Origin: Deefgea piscis
GTDB taxonomy: Bacteria; Pseudomonadota; Gammaproteobacteria; Burkholderiales; Chitinibacteraceae
Direction: 5' to 3'
Length of the DNA stretch: 64,000 bases
NCBI RefSeq assembly: GCF_013284055.1
Contig: NZ_CP054143.1
Location: 2,232,001 to 2,296,000 of the forward strand
Shown here in pieces: positions 8,887 through 18,836 of this stretch; the stretch's first letter is position 1; every line of letters starts with the position of its first letter. A model generated the notes under the pieces. It had not been told where the DNA came from. It was given only the letters and a program-made list of their open reading frames with translations, and did no database searches. The position numbers were made by a program, and so were the translations under genes.

Positions 8887-11800
8887 ATGAGTAATTTTTT
8901 AGATCGTTTAAAATTCTTAAGCCGTACTCGAGAAACTTTTGCTGATGGCTATGGTGCAGTCGTTGCTGAAGATCGTCAATGGGAGGACGCCTATCGTGCC
9001 CGTTGGCAGCAAGACAAGGTTGTGCGCTCTACCCATGGCGTTAATTGCACGGGTTCCTGTAGCTGGCGAGTTTATGTAAAAAATGGCTTGATTACTTGGG
9101 AGCTGCAGCAAACTGATTATCCACGCACTCGGCCAGATCTACCCAATCATGAGCCGCGCGGTTGCCCACGTGGCGCTTCATATTCTTGGTATGTGTATTC
9201 TGCCCAGCGTCTTAAATATCCGATGATTCGTGGCCGATTGGTGAGTATGTGGCGCGAAGCACGGAAAACCATGTCGCCAATCGCGGCTTGGGAATACATT
9301 AGCCAAAATCCTGAGCGGGCTAAAGCGTATAAATCAATCCGTGGTTTAGGTGGTTTTGTTCGCGCATCTTGGGATGAAGCCACTGAAATTATCGCCGCAT
9401 CGCAAACCTATACCATTAAAGAGTTTGGCCCTGATCGGGTGGTTGGTTTTTCGCCGATTCCCGCCATGTCGATGGTGTCGTACGCTGCAGGTAGTCGCTA
9501 TTTGAGTTTAATTGGCGGTGTTTGCCTATCTTTTTACGATTGGTATTGTGATTTGCCGCCTGCTAGCCCACAGGTTTGGGGCGAACAAACCGATGTGCCA
9601 GAGTCGGCAGATTGGTATAACTCGACTTATTTGATGGTATGGGGCTCTAACGTGCCAATGACGCGCACGCCCGACGCGCATTTTTATACCGAGGTTCGCT
9701 ATAAAGGGACTAAAACGGTTGCGGTTTCGAGTGATTTCGGTGAAATGGCCAAATTTGGTGATATTTGGTTAGCGCCGAAACAAGGCACTGATGCCGCCCT
9801 CGCGATGGCGATGGGGCATGTGATTTTGAATGAATTTCACAAAACAGGTAAAAGCGCTTACTTTAAATCCTACGGCAAGCAATATACCGATTTCCCAATG
9901 CTGGTGATGCTTAAAGATCATGGTCAAGGCTGGGTTGGCGATCATTACCTACGGGCGTCGCATTTATCTGAACATGAAAGTACGAATAATCCAGATTGGA
10001 AAACGCTACTGATTGATGAAAAATCCGGTGAAATTGTTATTCCCAATGGCGCAATAGGTTTACGTTGGGGCGAGACTGGCGATCAAATTGGCAAATGGAA
10101 TTTAGAATTAAAAGCCACATCTGGCTTAGAAATTGATCCATTGCTGTCGCTGAAAGACAAAGCCGATGAAGTGGTTAGTGTTGGATTTCCATATTTTGGC
10201 AGCGAGCACGGTGAAGTTTTGCAAAGAAATGTGCCGGTTAAGCGTGTCACCTTAAAAGACGGTAGTAGCGTTTTGGTGGCAACGGTGTATGACTTAATGC
10301 TGGCCAATTACGGGGTGGATAATGGGCATGGCGGTGACAATGTCGCTATCTCTTACAATATGGATATTCCATATACGCCAAAATGGCAGGAAAAACATAC
10401 CGGTGTTAAGGCTATTGATGTAGAGATTGTTGCGCGTGAATTTGCCGATAATGCCGACAAAACCCAAGGTAAGAGTATGGTGATTGTCGGCGCCGCGCTC
10501 AATCATTGGTATCACATGGATATGACTTATCGCGGCATTATCAATTTATTGATGATGTGTGGTTGTATCGGTCAAAGTGGCGGTGGCTGGGCGCATTATG
10601 TTGGGCAAGAAAAACTACGTCCACAACAAGGCTGGGCGCCACTCGCCTTTGCTGGGGATTGGTCTCGTCCACCTCGGCAAATGAATGGCACAAGTTTCTT
10701 TTATGCGCATACCAGCCAATGGCGGCATGAAAAACTAGCTGTCGATGAAATTATTAGCCCCACAACGACCAAATCTGAGTTCGATGGCATGTCGTTGATT
10801 GACTTTAATGCCAAATCTGAACGTATGGGTTGGCTGCCTTCTGCGCCGCAATTAGAAACCAATCCTTTTGCAGTCACTCGCGCCGCCCAAGAAGCCGGCC
10901 AAGATCCAGTGGCTTATGCGGTTGAAAATATGAAATCTGGCGCATTAAAAATGTCGTGCGATGACCCAGATAACCCACGTAATTTCCCTCGCAATATGAT
11001 GGTTTGGCGCTCAAATATTTTGGGCTCGTCCGGTAAGGGGCATGAATATTTTCTCAAGTACTTACTTGGCACACAAAACGCTTTATTTGATGATGAAGCG
11101 ACAGGAATTAAACCATCGGAAGTCAAAATTCGTCCGGCTGTGGAAGGAAAACTCGATTTATTGACGGTGCTTGATTTTAGAATGAGCACGACATGTTTGT
11201 ACGCCGATATCGTGCTGCCAACGGCAACATGGTATGAAAAAGACGATATGAATACCTCAGACATGCATCCGTTTATTCATCCACTTTCAGAGGCTGTGCA
11301 GCCGCTTTGGCAAGCAAAAAGCGATTGGGAAATTTACAAATTACTCGCCAAACGCTTTACCGAAATGGCCGGGCCTGAGCTGGGAATACAAAAAGATTTG
11401 GTGCTGACGCCGCTGATGCACGATACACCGAGTGAGTTGGGTCAGGCATTTGCGCCTAAAGATTGGAAGCATGGGGAATGCGATTTAATTCCTGGCAAAA
11501 CTGCGCCACAAATGACGGTGGTTGAGCGCGATTACTCACGAATTTATGAAAAATTCACCACGATTGGCCCCTTATTGAGCAAATTAGGTAATGGCGGTAA
11601 GGGCATTGCTTGGCAAACCGGAAAAGAAGTTGAGCAACTTTTGCAGCTCAACGGCAAAGCTGAAAATGGTCAGCCCAAATTAGAAACCGCCATTGATGCT
11701 GCTGAGATGATATTGAGCCTAGCGCCAGAAACCAATGGCCATGTTGCGGTCAAAGCGTGGGAAGCTTTAGGTAAAATCACTGGGCGAGATCACACGCATT

Positions 11801-12576
11801 TGGCTTTGCCACGTGAGCACGATGCGATTCGTTTCCGTGATATTCAGGCGCAGCCGCGAAAAATCATTTCAAGTCCAACATGGTCAGGCATTGAATCTGA
11901 AGAAGTGAGTTACAACGCAGGTTATACCAATGTGCATGAGTTAATTCCATGGCGCACGCTGACGGGCCGTCAGCAGTTTTATCAAGATCATCGTTGGATG
12001 ATTGATTTTGGTGAAGGATTTGCGGTGTATAAGCCAGCCATTGATTTAAAAACGACGGCAGGTATTTTGGGTAAAAAACCCAATGGTGAAACTGAAATTA
12101 CGCTTAATTTCATTACGCCACACCAAAAATGGGGCATTCATTCATCGTATTCCGATAATTTGCGGATGCTGACTTTAAGTCGTGGCGGCCCACACATTTG
12201 GTTGTCTGAAGGCGATGCCAAGCGCGCAGGGATTGTCGATAACGATTGGCTGGAAGTCTTTAACGTCAACGGCACATTAACCGCAAGAGCGGTGGTTAGC
12301 CAACGCGTGCCGGATGGAATGACGATGATGTATCACGCGCAAGAAAAAATTATCAATGTGCCCGGTGCTGAAATGTCGGGTAAGCGTGGCGGCATTCATA
12401 ATTCTGTGACGCGTGTGGTGATGAAACCAACGCATATGATTGGTGGTTATGCACAATTGGCGTATGGCTTTAATTACTACGGCACCGTGGGGAGTAATCG
12501 CGATGAATTTGTGATTATTCGTAAAATGAAAAATGTTGATTGGTTAGAACAGCCACTCAATAAAGTTGAGGCGTGA
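8887..12576 (+). CDS. narG: Respiratory nitrate reductase alpha subunit NarG
   Basis: 1229 residues (E. coli NarG is 1247). This is the cytoplasm-facing catalytic subunit that reduces nitrate to nitrite at a bis-MGD molybdenum centre. The N-terminal [4Fe-4S] FS0 motif HGVNCTGSCSW with the later PRGCPRGASYSW is intact (residues ~50-100). The Mo-coordinating Asp lies in VPESADWYNS (about 240). There is no Tat signal peptide, as expected for a cytoplasmic NarG. GGAGGG stands ~5 nt before the ATG. It is followed after 10 bp by narH, and the four subunit genes form one operon. Confidence 0.97.
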   Translation: MSNFLDRLKFLSRTRETFADGYGAVVAEDRQWEDAYRARWQQDKVVRSTHGVNCTGSCSWRVYVKNGLITWELQQTDYPRTRPDLPNHEPRGCPRGASYSWYVYSAQRLKYPMIRGRLVSMWREARKTMSPIAAWEYISQNPERAKAYKSIRGLGGFVRASWDEATEIIAASQTYTIKEFGPDRVVGFSPIPAMSMVSYAAGSRYLSLIGGVCLSFYDWYCDLPPASPQVWGEQTDVPESADWYNSTYLMVWGSNVPMTRTPDAHFYTEVRYKGTKTVAVSSDFGEMAKFGDIWLAPKQGTDAALAMAMGHVILNEFHKTGKSAYFKSYGKQYTDFPMLVMLKDHGQGWVGDHYLRASHLSEHESTNNPDWKTLLIDEKSGEIVIPNGAIGLRWGETGDQIGKWNLELKATSGLEIDPLLSLKDKADEVVSVGFPYFGSEHGEVLQRNVPVKRVTLKDGSSVLVATVYDLMLANYGVDNGHGGDNVAISYNMDIPYTPKWQEKHTGVKAIDVEIVAREFADNADKTQGKSMVIVGAALNHWYHMDMTYRGIINLLMMCGCIGQSGGGWAHYVGQEKLRPQQGWAPLAFAGDWSRPPRQMNGTSFFYAHTSQWRHEKLAVDEIISPTTTKSEFDGMSLIDFNAKSERMGWLPSAPQLETNPFAVTRAAQEAGQDPVAYAVENMKSGALKMSCDDPDNPRNFPRNMMVWRSNILGSSGKGHEYFLKYLLGTQNALFDDEATGIKPSEVKIRPAVEGKLDLLTVLDFRMSTTCLYADIVLPTATWYEKDDMNTSDMHPFIHPLSEAVQPLWQAKSDWEIYKLLAKRFTEMAGPELGIQKDLVLTPLMHDTPSELGQAFAPKDWKHGECDLIPGKTAPQMTVVERDYSRIYEKFTTIGPLLSKLGNGGKGIAWQTGKEVEQLLQLNGKAENGQPKLETAIDAAEMILSLAPETNGHVAVKAWEALGKITGRDHTHLALPREHDAIRFRDIQAQPRKIISSPTWSGIESEEVSYNAGYTNVHELIPWRTLTGRQQFYQDHRWMIDFGEGFAVYKPAIDLKTTAGILGKKPNGETEITLNFITPHQKWGIHSSYSDNLRMLTLSRGGPHIWLSEGDAKRAGIVDNDWLEVFNVNGTLTARAVVSQRVPDGMTMMYHAQEKIINVPGAEMSGKRGGIHNSVTRVVMKPTHMIGGYAQLAYGFNYYGTVGSNRDEFVIIRKMKNVDWLEQPLNKVEA

Positions 12577-12586
12577 GGAGATCGTT

Positions 12587-14140
12587 ATGAAAATTCGTGC
12601 TCAAGTAGCGATGGTCCTTAACCTTGATAAATGTATTGGTTGCCATACCTGTTCGATCACCTGTAAGAACGTGTGGACTAGCCGAGATGGTGTCGAGTAT
12701 GCCTGGTTTAACAATGTAGAAACCAAGCCTGGGATTGGTTATCCAAAAGAATGGGAAAACCAAAGTAAATGGAAAGGTGGCTGGCAGCGCAATGCTAAAG
12801 GTCAGCTTGAACCTCGGCAGGGTGGAAAATTACGGATTTTAGCCAATATTTTTGCCAATCCGAACTTGCCCGAAATTGATGATTATTACGAGCCATTTAC
12901 TTACGATTATGAACATTTGCAAAATGCGCCAGAGATGCAAACACCGCCAACGGCTCGCCCGATTTCGGTGTTAACGGGCAAAAAAATGGACAAAATCGAA
13001 TGGGGGCCGAATTGGGAAGACGACCTGGGAGGCGAGTTTGCCAAACGCAGTAAAGATCAATTGTTTAAAGATATCGAAAAAGAAATGTATTCGACATTTG
13101 AAAACACTTTCATTATGTATTTACCGCGTTTGTGTGAGCATTGCTTAAACCCAGCTTGTGTCGCGTCATGCCCATCGGGCTCTATTTATAAACGCGAAGA
13201 CGATGGCATTGTTCTGGTTGACCAAGATAAATGTCGTGGTTGGCGGATGTGTATTTCGGGCTGTCCGTATAAAAAAATCTATTACAACTGGGATTCAGGG
13301 AAAGCGGAGAAATGTACGTTTTGTTATCCCCGCATTGAAAGCGGCCAGCCAACGGTCTGTTCTGAGTCATGTGTTGGCCGGATTCGATATTTAGGTGTTT
13401 TGCTCTATGACGCCGATCAAATCGAAGCGGCAGCGAGCGTGGCCAATGAACAAGATTTGTATGAAGCACAGCTTAAAATCTTCCTCGATCCAAATTTACC
13501 TTCGGTGATTGAAGAGGCTCGCAAGCAAGGTATTTCTGATTCGTGGCTCGACGCAGCTAAACGATCGCCAGTGTATAAAATGGCAGTTGAGTGGAAGGTG
13601 GCATTTCCATTACACCCTGAATATCGCACTTTGCCGATGGTATGGTATATCCCGCCTTTATCACCAATTCAAGCTGCGGCCGAACGTGGCGTTTTGGGGC
13701 GCAATGGGATTTTGCCCGATGTGAAAGAGTTGCGAATTCCGGTGAAATATTTGGCCAATTTACTCACTGCGGGTGACGAAAAACCAGTGCTATCTGCGCT
13801 GGACAAAATGCTCGCGATGCGCGCTTATATGCGTAGCAAAACAGTAGATAAAGTCGACAATTTGGATGTGCTAAAACAAGTTGGACTATCGCAAGCGCAA
13901 GTCGATGATATGTACCAAATCATGGCGATTGCCAATTATGAAGATCGTTTTGTGATTCCATCAAGCCACAAAGAAGTCGTTGAAGATAGTTTTAATGAAA
14001 AAGGCAGTTGCGGCTTTACTTTTGGTAATGGCTGCTCGACGGGCGTTTCTTCAGGGACTTTATTTGGTAAGAAAAAAGAGGGTTCGATTATTTTTGTCGA
14101 GATGCCTAAATCACGCAAAAAATCAACTCAAGAAGAATAG
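12587..14140 (+). CDS. narH: Nitrate reductase beta subunit NarH
   Basis: 517 residues (E. coli 512). The electron-transfer subunit carries one [3Fe-4S] and three [4Fe-4S] clusters between NarI and NarG. Ferredoxin-type motifs are visible: CIGCHTCSITCKN (near residue 16), CEHCLNPACVASCPSG (~184), CRGWRMCISGCP (~217, with Trp in place of one Cys, the NarH hallmark of the 3Fe-4S cluster) and CTFCYPR with CSESCVGR (~244-269). The start at 12587 follows GAGGAG (12575-12580). The extended frame from 12566 overlaps narG and is unlikely. Confidence 0.97.
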   Translation: MKIRAQVAMVLNLDKCIGCHTCSITCKNVWTSRDGVEYAWFNNVETKPGIGYPKEWENQSKWKGGWQRNAKGQLEPRQGGKLRILANIFANPNLPEIDDYYEPFTYDYEHLQNAPEMQTPPTARPISVLTGKKMDKIEWGPNWEDDLGGEFAKRSKDQLFKDIEKEMYSTFENTFIMYLPRLCEHCLNPACVASCPSGSIYKREDDGIVLVDQDKCRGWRMCISGCPYKKIYYNWDSGKAEKCTFCYPRIESGQPTVCSESCVGRIRYLGVLLYDADQIEAAASVANEQDLYEAQLKIFLDPNLPSVIEEARKQGISDSWLDAAKRSPVYKMAVEWKVAFPLHPEYRTLPMVWYIPPLSPIQAAAERGVLGRNGILPDVKELRIPVKYLANLLTAGDEKPVLSALDKMLAMRAYMRSKTVDKVDNLDVLKQVGLSQAQVDDMYQIMAIANYEDRFVIPSSHKEVVEDSFNEKGSCGFTFGNGCSTGVSSGTLFGKKKEGSIIFVEMPKSRKKSTQEE

Positions 14141-14149
14141 GGGGTATCT

Positions 14150-14824
14150 ATGCGGAGCTTTCAAATACTATCGGCTTTACTGCAATACCCCGAAAAGGCC
14201 TTGTTAGAGGCTTTGCCAGAGATTCATGCAGAGCTAGAGCATTGTTCGACTGAAGTTCACACTTCGATTGCGCCGCTTTTGGCTTATTTGGCGCAGCATG
14301 ATTTGATTGAACTGCAAGAAAATTATGTTGCCACGTTTGATCGTAATCGAACCTGTAGTTTGCATTTATTTGAGCATGTGTACGGGGAAAGTCGAGAGCG
14401 GGGCCCAGCAATGGTGAGCTTGATGCAGGAATACACCAATCACAATTTTTTGGTGGTTGCCGATGAATTGCCGGATTTTTTGCCCATGTTTCTCGAGTTT
14501 TTGGGGCAAACCGATGAAGCGACTGCCGCTGAATTTTTGGGTGAATCCATTCATGTGATCGCACGGATTGGTGACAAGCTTGATGAAGGAGAGAGTCCTT
14601 ATCATGGCGTATTTACCGCTTTACGCAGTTTAACGGATGTTGAACCTTTGCCATTGGCAGAGCCACCCGTACGAGACATGGATGAAGTCATGGAGCAGTT
14701 TGGTAGTGGGGTAGATGGCATTGAGCCACTGCTCAGCCCGAGTTTGAGTCATCAGGCAACAACGCAAACGATACAGTTTTATCCACGTACGGCTGCCCCG
14801 GTTGGCGCCTCGCAAGGAGTTTGA
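14150..14824 (+). CDS. narJ: Nitrate reductase molybdenum cofactor assembly chaperone NarJ
   Basis: 224 residues, all-alpha TorD/NarJ-type chaperone. It binds NarG and allows cofactor insertion before membrane docking; it is not part of the final enzyme. The opening (LSALLQYPEKALLEALPEI) and the later segment PDFLPMFLEFL are typical of the family. It sits 9 bp after narH with GGGGG before the ATG and ends 2 bp before narI. The C-terminal ~25 residues look poorly ordered. Confidence 0.93.
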   Translation: MRSFQILSALLQYPEKALLEALPEIHAELEHCSTEVHTSIAPLLAYLAQHDLIELQENYVATFDRNRTCSLHLFEHVYGESRERGPAMVSLMQEYTNHNFLVVADELPDFLPMFLEFLGQTDEATAAEFLGESIHVIARIGDKLDEGESPYHGVFTALRSLTDVEPLPLAEPPVRDMDEVMEQFGSGVDGIEPLLSPSLSHQATTQTIQFYPRTAAPVGASQGV

Positions 14825-14826
14825 CG

Positions 14827-15513
14827 ATGGACTACCTTCAATATTTTATTTTTGGTATTTATCCTTATATTGCGCTAACTATTTTCCTTTTGGGCTCTTT
14901 AGTCCGTTTTGAGCGCGAGCAATACACTTGGCGATCCGAATCAACGCAAATGATTCATCGTGGGCAATTGCGCTTAGGTTCAAACTTGTTTCATATCGGG
15001 ATTATTGGCGTATTTTTGGGGCATTTAGGCGGACTACTCACTCCGATGGCAGTGTGGCAAGCCTTGGGGGTGACCCACGAAGCAAAACAAATCTTAGCGA
15101 TGACGGCAGGGGGGATTTTGGGTGGTTTAGGCATTATTGGCTTGCTGATTTTACTCTATCGCCGCTTTAGTAATGAGCGTTTGGCAGCAATGACGCCAAT
15201 GCGAGATAAAGTGGTATTGCTGTGGTTGTTAGTCACCTTAGGTTTAGGTTTACTGACAATTCCATTGTCGATGGCGCACTTAAACGGCGACATGATGGTG
15301 ATGTTTATGGAGTGGGCGCAGCGAATTGTGACCTTTCGTGGTGATGCCGCGCCGTTTGTTATTGGTTCTCCTTTAGTGTTTCAGCTGCATATTTTCTTTG
15401 GAATGACGTTTTTTATTATTTTCCCATTTACTCGTATGGTGCATGTCTGGAGTGGTTTTGCCAGTGTGACTTATTTGGGACGAGCTTGGCAGTTGGTCCG
15501 GCCGCGCGCTTAA
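14827..15513 (+). CDS. narI: Nitrate reductase gamma subunit NarI (cytochrome b)
   Basis: 228 residues (E. coli 225). Five membrane segments. It oxidises quinol and passes electrons through two b haems to NarH. Candidate axial histidines lie in FHIGIIGVFLGHLGG (about 57-66) and in the C-terminal part LHIFFGM and MVHVWSG (about 188-205). The ATG at 14827 follows AAGGAG (14814-14819) by 7 nt; the TTG at 14821 is less likely. It is the last subunit gene, and a hairpin terminator follows 18 bp after the stop. Confidence 0.95.
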   Translation: MDYLQYFIFGIYPYIALTIFLLGSLVRFEREQYTWRSESTQMIHRGQLRLGSNLFHIGIIGVFLGHLGGLLTPMAVWQALGVTHEAKQILAMTAGGILGGLGIIGLLILLYRRFSNERLAAMTPMRDKVVLLWLLVTLGLGLLTIPLSMAHLNGDMMVMFMEWAQRIVTFRGDAAPFVIGSPLVFQLHIFFGMTFFIIFPFTRMVHVWSGFASVTYLGRAWQLVRPRA

Positions 15514-15531
15514 TTTAACGCATTACATGAT

Positions 15532-15557
15532 AACGGCGAACTGAGTTCGCCGTTTTT
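15532..15557 (+). terminator. Rho-independent terminator after narI
   Basis: Arms AACGGCGAA (15532-15540) and TTCGCCGTT (15546-15554) with a 5-nt loop, followed by TTT. It may only partly stop transcription, because a functionally linked prolyl isomerase gene begins 27 bp later. Confidence 0.85.
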
Positions 15558-15583
15558 ATTGGCAAATAAAAAAGGAAATAGCG

Positions 15584-16324
15584 ATGGGAATCTCGGTGAA
15601 TGGGGTGGATATTAGTGACGATGTGATTCAATTAGAGCGGCAAATGCAACCGGATAAAACACTTGATGAGGTCGTCAAAGAAGTTATTTTACGGACGGTT
15701 TTGCTGCAAGAGGCGCAAAAATTAGACGTTGCAGGTCAAGATGACGATGAAATCATTGGTAACCTATTAGATCGAGAAATCAAAGTGCCGCAGGCCGATG
15801 CGGCAAGTTGTCTGCAATGGTATGAGCAGCACCCGTCAACCTTTGTGCAAGGGGAGTTGGTGACGGCCAGTCATATTTTATTTCAAGTCAGCGAGACGGT
15901 CCATTTGGAATTATTGCGGGCGAAGGCCGAGTCTATTTTGGCGGATATATTGCAAAATCCAGCCTTGTTTGAGCAATGTGCTCGGCAGTATTCAAATTGC
16001 CCTTCTGGGCAAGTGGGCGGCAGTTTAGGGCAGTTTTCGCGCGGCGAAATGGTGCCTGAATTTGATAAAGTGGTGTTTGCGCTGCAAGCGGGGGAAATCT
16101 CGCCGCGCTTATTAGAAACTCGTTTTGGTTTACATATCTTACGCTGTGAGCATAAGCTGCTTGGCAAAAGATTAGATTTTGCGATGGTGCAAAATAAAAT
16201 CGCGCAGTATTTACACGAAGCGGCCACTCGGCAGGGAATGAATCACTATTTGCAGCAAAAAGTGAGAGCGGCAAAGATAGAAGGGTTTGATCTTGTCGGC
16301 GCCGAATCGGTGCTCATGCAATAG
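15584..16324 (+). CDS. Parvulin-type peptidyl-prolyl isomerase (PpiC/NifM-like) linked to nar
   Basis: 246 residues. The N-terminal ~90 residues are a helical SurA/NifM-like region. The parvulin rotamase domain follows with VTASHILFQVSE (about 92-103), GQVGGSLGQFSRGEMVPEFD (about 142-161) and the closing RFGLHILRCEH. There is no signal peptide, so it should act in the cytoplasm. Parvulins of this kind are often placed directly after narGHJI in betaproteobacteria (recalled knowledge), and a role in folding the reductase or its Mo/Fe-S subunits is inferred from position. It lies 70 bp beyond narI, just past a terminator hairpin. Confidence 0.85.
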   Translation: MGISVNGVDISDDVIQLERQMQPDKTLDEVVKEVILRTVLLQEAQKLDVAGQDDDEIIGNLLDREIKVPQADAASCLQWYEQHPSTFVQGELVTASHILFQVSETVHLELLRAKAESILADILQNPALFEQCARQYSNCPSGQVGGSLGQFSRGEMVPEFDKVVFALQAGEISPRLLETRFGLHILRCEHKLLGKRLDFAMVQNKIAQYLHEAATRQGMNHYLQQKVRAAKIEGFDLVGAESVLMQ

Positions 16325-16553
16325 CGAATCAGAATGCATTTTTGGCTGCAATGTTGATATGTTTTTTCATTTTTTAGTGATCAGCGCTTGTGCAAAGCAT
16401 GAACATAATGATTGGTATTACGGTGTAAAGCGCTAAAATTATGCTTGCTAAGCCAATACGCAGCAGGGGTATTGTCAAGCGCTGGTGTTATTCCCTTGGG
16501 CTTTCTGTTTAAAAGGTTTTACACTTTACCCCTTTTGATCCGAGGGGCTTTTG

Positions 16554-17162
16554 ATGTCACGTACCATCTATTTGCTACGGCATGGACAAACGAAATTTAA
16601 TCTCGAACGTCGCATGCAAGGGCATTGTGATTCCGCCCTCACTGAGCTTGGTGTGGCGCAAGCGCGAGCCATGGGCGCGACTTTACGGGCAGAATTGGGC
16701 TCGCTGGACAATTGGCAAGTGTTCGCCAGCCCACTGGGCAGAACCATGCAGACCGCCGAACTGGTTTGCGCCGAGCTAGGCTTAGCCAGTCGCTGTATCC
16801 AGCCAGAGCCACGCTTGATTGAAGTCGGTTTTGGTGATTGGGAGCAGCAGCAAGTTCAAACTCTGCATACGCAATATCCTCACTTAGCAACGCTACCGGA
16901 TTGGCATTTTCAAGCGCCGGGTTGTGAAGCCTACGCCGATGTGGTGCAGCGACTTGAAAACTGGCTTGCCGATGACACCTTGCCAGATCAGCTTATTGTG
17001 GTGGCGCATGGCTTATTAGGGCGCATTTTACGCGGGATTTATGCCCAATTATCGCCCGCTGCGCTGTGGGAGCAAGATATGCCGCAAGATGCGTTTTTCC
17101 GCTTACAAAATGGCAGTCTGACCCGCATTGAGTGCCAGCCCTTGCCTATCGTTTCCGTGTAA
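16554..17162 (+). CDS. Histidine phosphatase family protein (phosphoglycerate mutase-like)
   Basis: 202 residues. The catalytic motif LLRHGQTKFN (His9 being the phospho-acceptor) opens the protein. The second Arg lies in ASPLGRTMQTAE (about 59-70), the acid in EVGFGDWE (about 86-93), and the second His in VVAHGLLGR (about 149). This is a branch-2 histidine phosphatase. The exact substrate (phosphosugar, alpha-ribazole phosphate and so on) cannot be told from the sequence; no cobalamin genes are nearby. ATG 16554 follows GAGGGG by 6 nt. The 230-bp gap before it shows no further gene. Confidence 0.85.
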   Translation: MSRTIYLLRHGQTKFNLERRMQGHCDSALTELGVAQARAMGATLRAELGSLDNWQVFASPLGRTMQTAELVCAELGLASRCIQPEPRLIEVGFGDWEQQQVQTLHTQYPHLATLPDWHFQAPGCEAYADVVQRLENWLADDTLPDQLIVVAHGLLGRILRGIYAQLSPAALWEQDMPQDAFFRLQNGSLTRIECQPLPIVSV

Positions 17163-17186
17163 CTTGTTTAGTGCCGCTATAGATTA

Positions 17187-17215
17187 AACCCAAGCGACGT
17201 GGTTTCGCTTGGGTT
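17187..17215. terminator. Hairpin terminator between convergent genes
   Basis: Arms ACCCAAGCG and CGCTTGGGT, extended to AACCCAAGCG (17187-17196) and CGCTTGGGTT (17206-17215), lie between the convergent histidine phosphatase and DUF2252 genes. The run of T is short (TTGTT), so it is a moderate terminator for either direction. Confidence 0.65.
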
Positions 17216-17238
17216 GTTGCTGGCGATTGATTGCCGCG

Positions 17239-18657
17239 CTAAGAGCCTTGGTTGCTCATGCTACTGACAAAATCGGCTTCAGATTGCGCTTGCAGTCGGC
17301 CACTTTTACACGCGGTTTGAAATAGCGTGTAATCCTGTTCGCTTTGGTCGGCATAGTTACGCGCATAACGCATCATGGTCATGGCAAATTCATCATCCTC
17401 ACCCAAATAGCCCGCAATTTCGCCCGCAAAACCACCGCTGCGCGCATGCGCACGCGCCAGCACCCAGCCACACAACTCACCATACAGCGTCATCATTGAT
17501 GGGGTATAGCTATCGATGGCTGGCGAGATTTTCATATCGCGCAATTGGCGGAAGTAAAAATGATGATTGCCGGCACTAGACCAGCCCAAAAAGATATCAC
17601 TAAACGCCTGCATTAATCGCTTGCCAACCACCACGCGCTGCCCTTCATTGCTATACGGTGATACCCCGCTAGGTACATACGGCGCGAGTACCGAAGGGCG
17701 AGCTTCTTTGATTTGTAAAAATAAAGGTTTATCTTGCTCATCGGTCAGTAGTAGCGCCAAGCAACGCGTGCCGACACTGCCTACGCCGACGACTTTGCAA
17801 GCCAGATCTTGCATCGTAAACCGTGATAGTAATTGGCGGTGGCTGATGCTGATGGTGTTTTGGTATTCACTAAATAATTGCTGTGCCAATGCTTGGCGAT
17901 TGCCTAATAAAATTTCGCGCTCATGTTCACCAAAGATGCTGTTCTCACCAAAAATATGAAATAAAGCCGGTAATTCATCGTTAATTTGCCAGCGGCCATC
18001 GACCTTGCTGCTGATTTTGGGTAGCAAACGTTCGTGGGTACGCTTTTGAGCGCGTTTCATTTCTTTGCTCAGCTGCTTGCGTGCGTCTTTGTCGGTAATA
18101 TTGGCCAGCAGTCGCTCATAACTAATTTGGTCATACCAAATTTGCATCGCACCTTGCTCGGCATACTGCGCGATCCAATGCTGATAACTACGCACCAATC
18201 GATAGACCGTTTCATCGGCCGCCGCTGCAGAAAACCCTGAGCTACGTGAAGCTAAAACAAAGCTGGCTGCCAAGCGTTTTATATCCCATTCCCAAGGCCC
18301 CGGGTGGGTTTCATCAAAATCATTCAGATCAAATAACAGCGTGCGCTCGGGTGAGGCAAAGCCACCAAAGTTAGCCAAATGCGCATCGCCACAAATTTGC
18401 TGAATGATGCCGCTGTGTGGCGTGGCCGCTAAATCATGCGCTTGCAGCATGGCTGAGCCACGAAAAAAGGTAAATGGCGACACCAGCATTCGGCCATAAC
18501 GCAGAGGAATTAAGCGTTCAATTCTGCCTTGACTGCTGGCAATGAGTAGCTCGAGCGGATCGCGTTGAATATTGCCTAAAGTGGCATGCGCGGCAATTGG
18601 CGCTGCTTGACGTCGTGCTTGTCCTTTGCTGAGTTGCTGTTGCAGTGCATTGAGCAT
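17239..18657 (-). CDS. DUF2252 family protein
   Basis: 472 residues from ATG 18657, which follows GGGAG at 8 nt; an upstream in-frame ATG at 18672 is possible. Family-typical blocks are present: FFRGSAMLQAHD (about 68-79), ICGDAHLANFGGF (about 91-103), DLNDFDETHPGPWEWDIKR (about 113-131) and GVGSVGTRC (about 282). The HxN and DxND arrangement resembles aminoglycoside-phosphotransferase/kinase-like catalytic loops, so a phosphotransfer activity is suspected for the family, but no substrate is established to my knowledge. The gene is monocistronic. Confidence 0.85.
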   Translation of the reverse strand: MLNALQQQLSKGQARRQAAPIAAHATLGNIQRDPLELLIASSQGRIERLIPLRYGRMLVSPFTFFRGSAMLQAHDLAATPHSGIIQQICGDAHLANFGGFASPERTLLFDLNDFDETHPGPWEWDIKRLAASFVLASRSSGFSAAAADETVYRLVRSYQHWIAQYAEQGAMQIWYDQISYERLLANITDKDARKQLSKEMKRAQKRTHERLLPKISSKVDGRWQINDELPALFHIFGENSIFGEHEREILLGNRQALAQQLFSEYQNTISISHRQLLSRFTMQDLACKVVGVGSVGTRCLALLLTDEQDKPLFLQIKEARPSVLAPYVPSGVSPYSNEGQRVVVGKRLMQAFSDIFLGWSSAGNHHFYFRQLRDMKISPAIDSYTPSMMTLYGELCGWVLARAHARSGGFAGEIAGYLGEDDEFAMTMMRYARNYADQSEQDYTLFQTACKSGRLQAQSEADFVSSMSNQGS

Positions 18658-18836
18658 AATGACAACTCCCAAATGAATTGCCGCTTAGTTTATCAGCTTC
18701 ACGGCAGGGATTCTGTAGGCTTGTCGTGTTCTAGTGGCTTGTTATCGTTAACGCAAGCGATCGTTAAGGCTGGAAAGCATTGCGCAGGCTACACTCGGTG
18801 AGATAGCTTTTACATTTAGCGCCACTGAGCCAAATG

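Noticed and set aside
16412-16600. Short plus-strand frame before the histidine phosphatase
   Set aside because: It overlaps the phosphatase start in another frame and shows no ribosome site or protein-like pattern.
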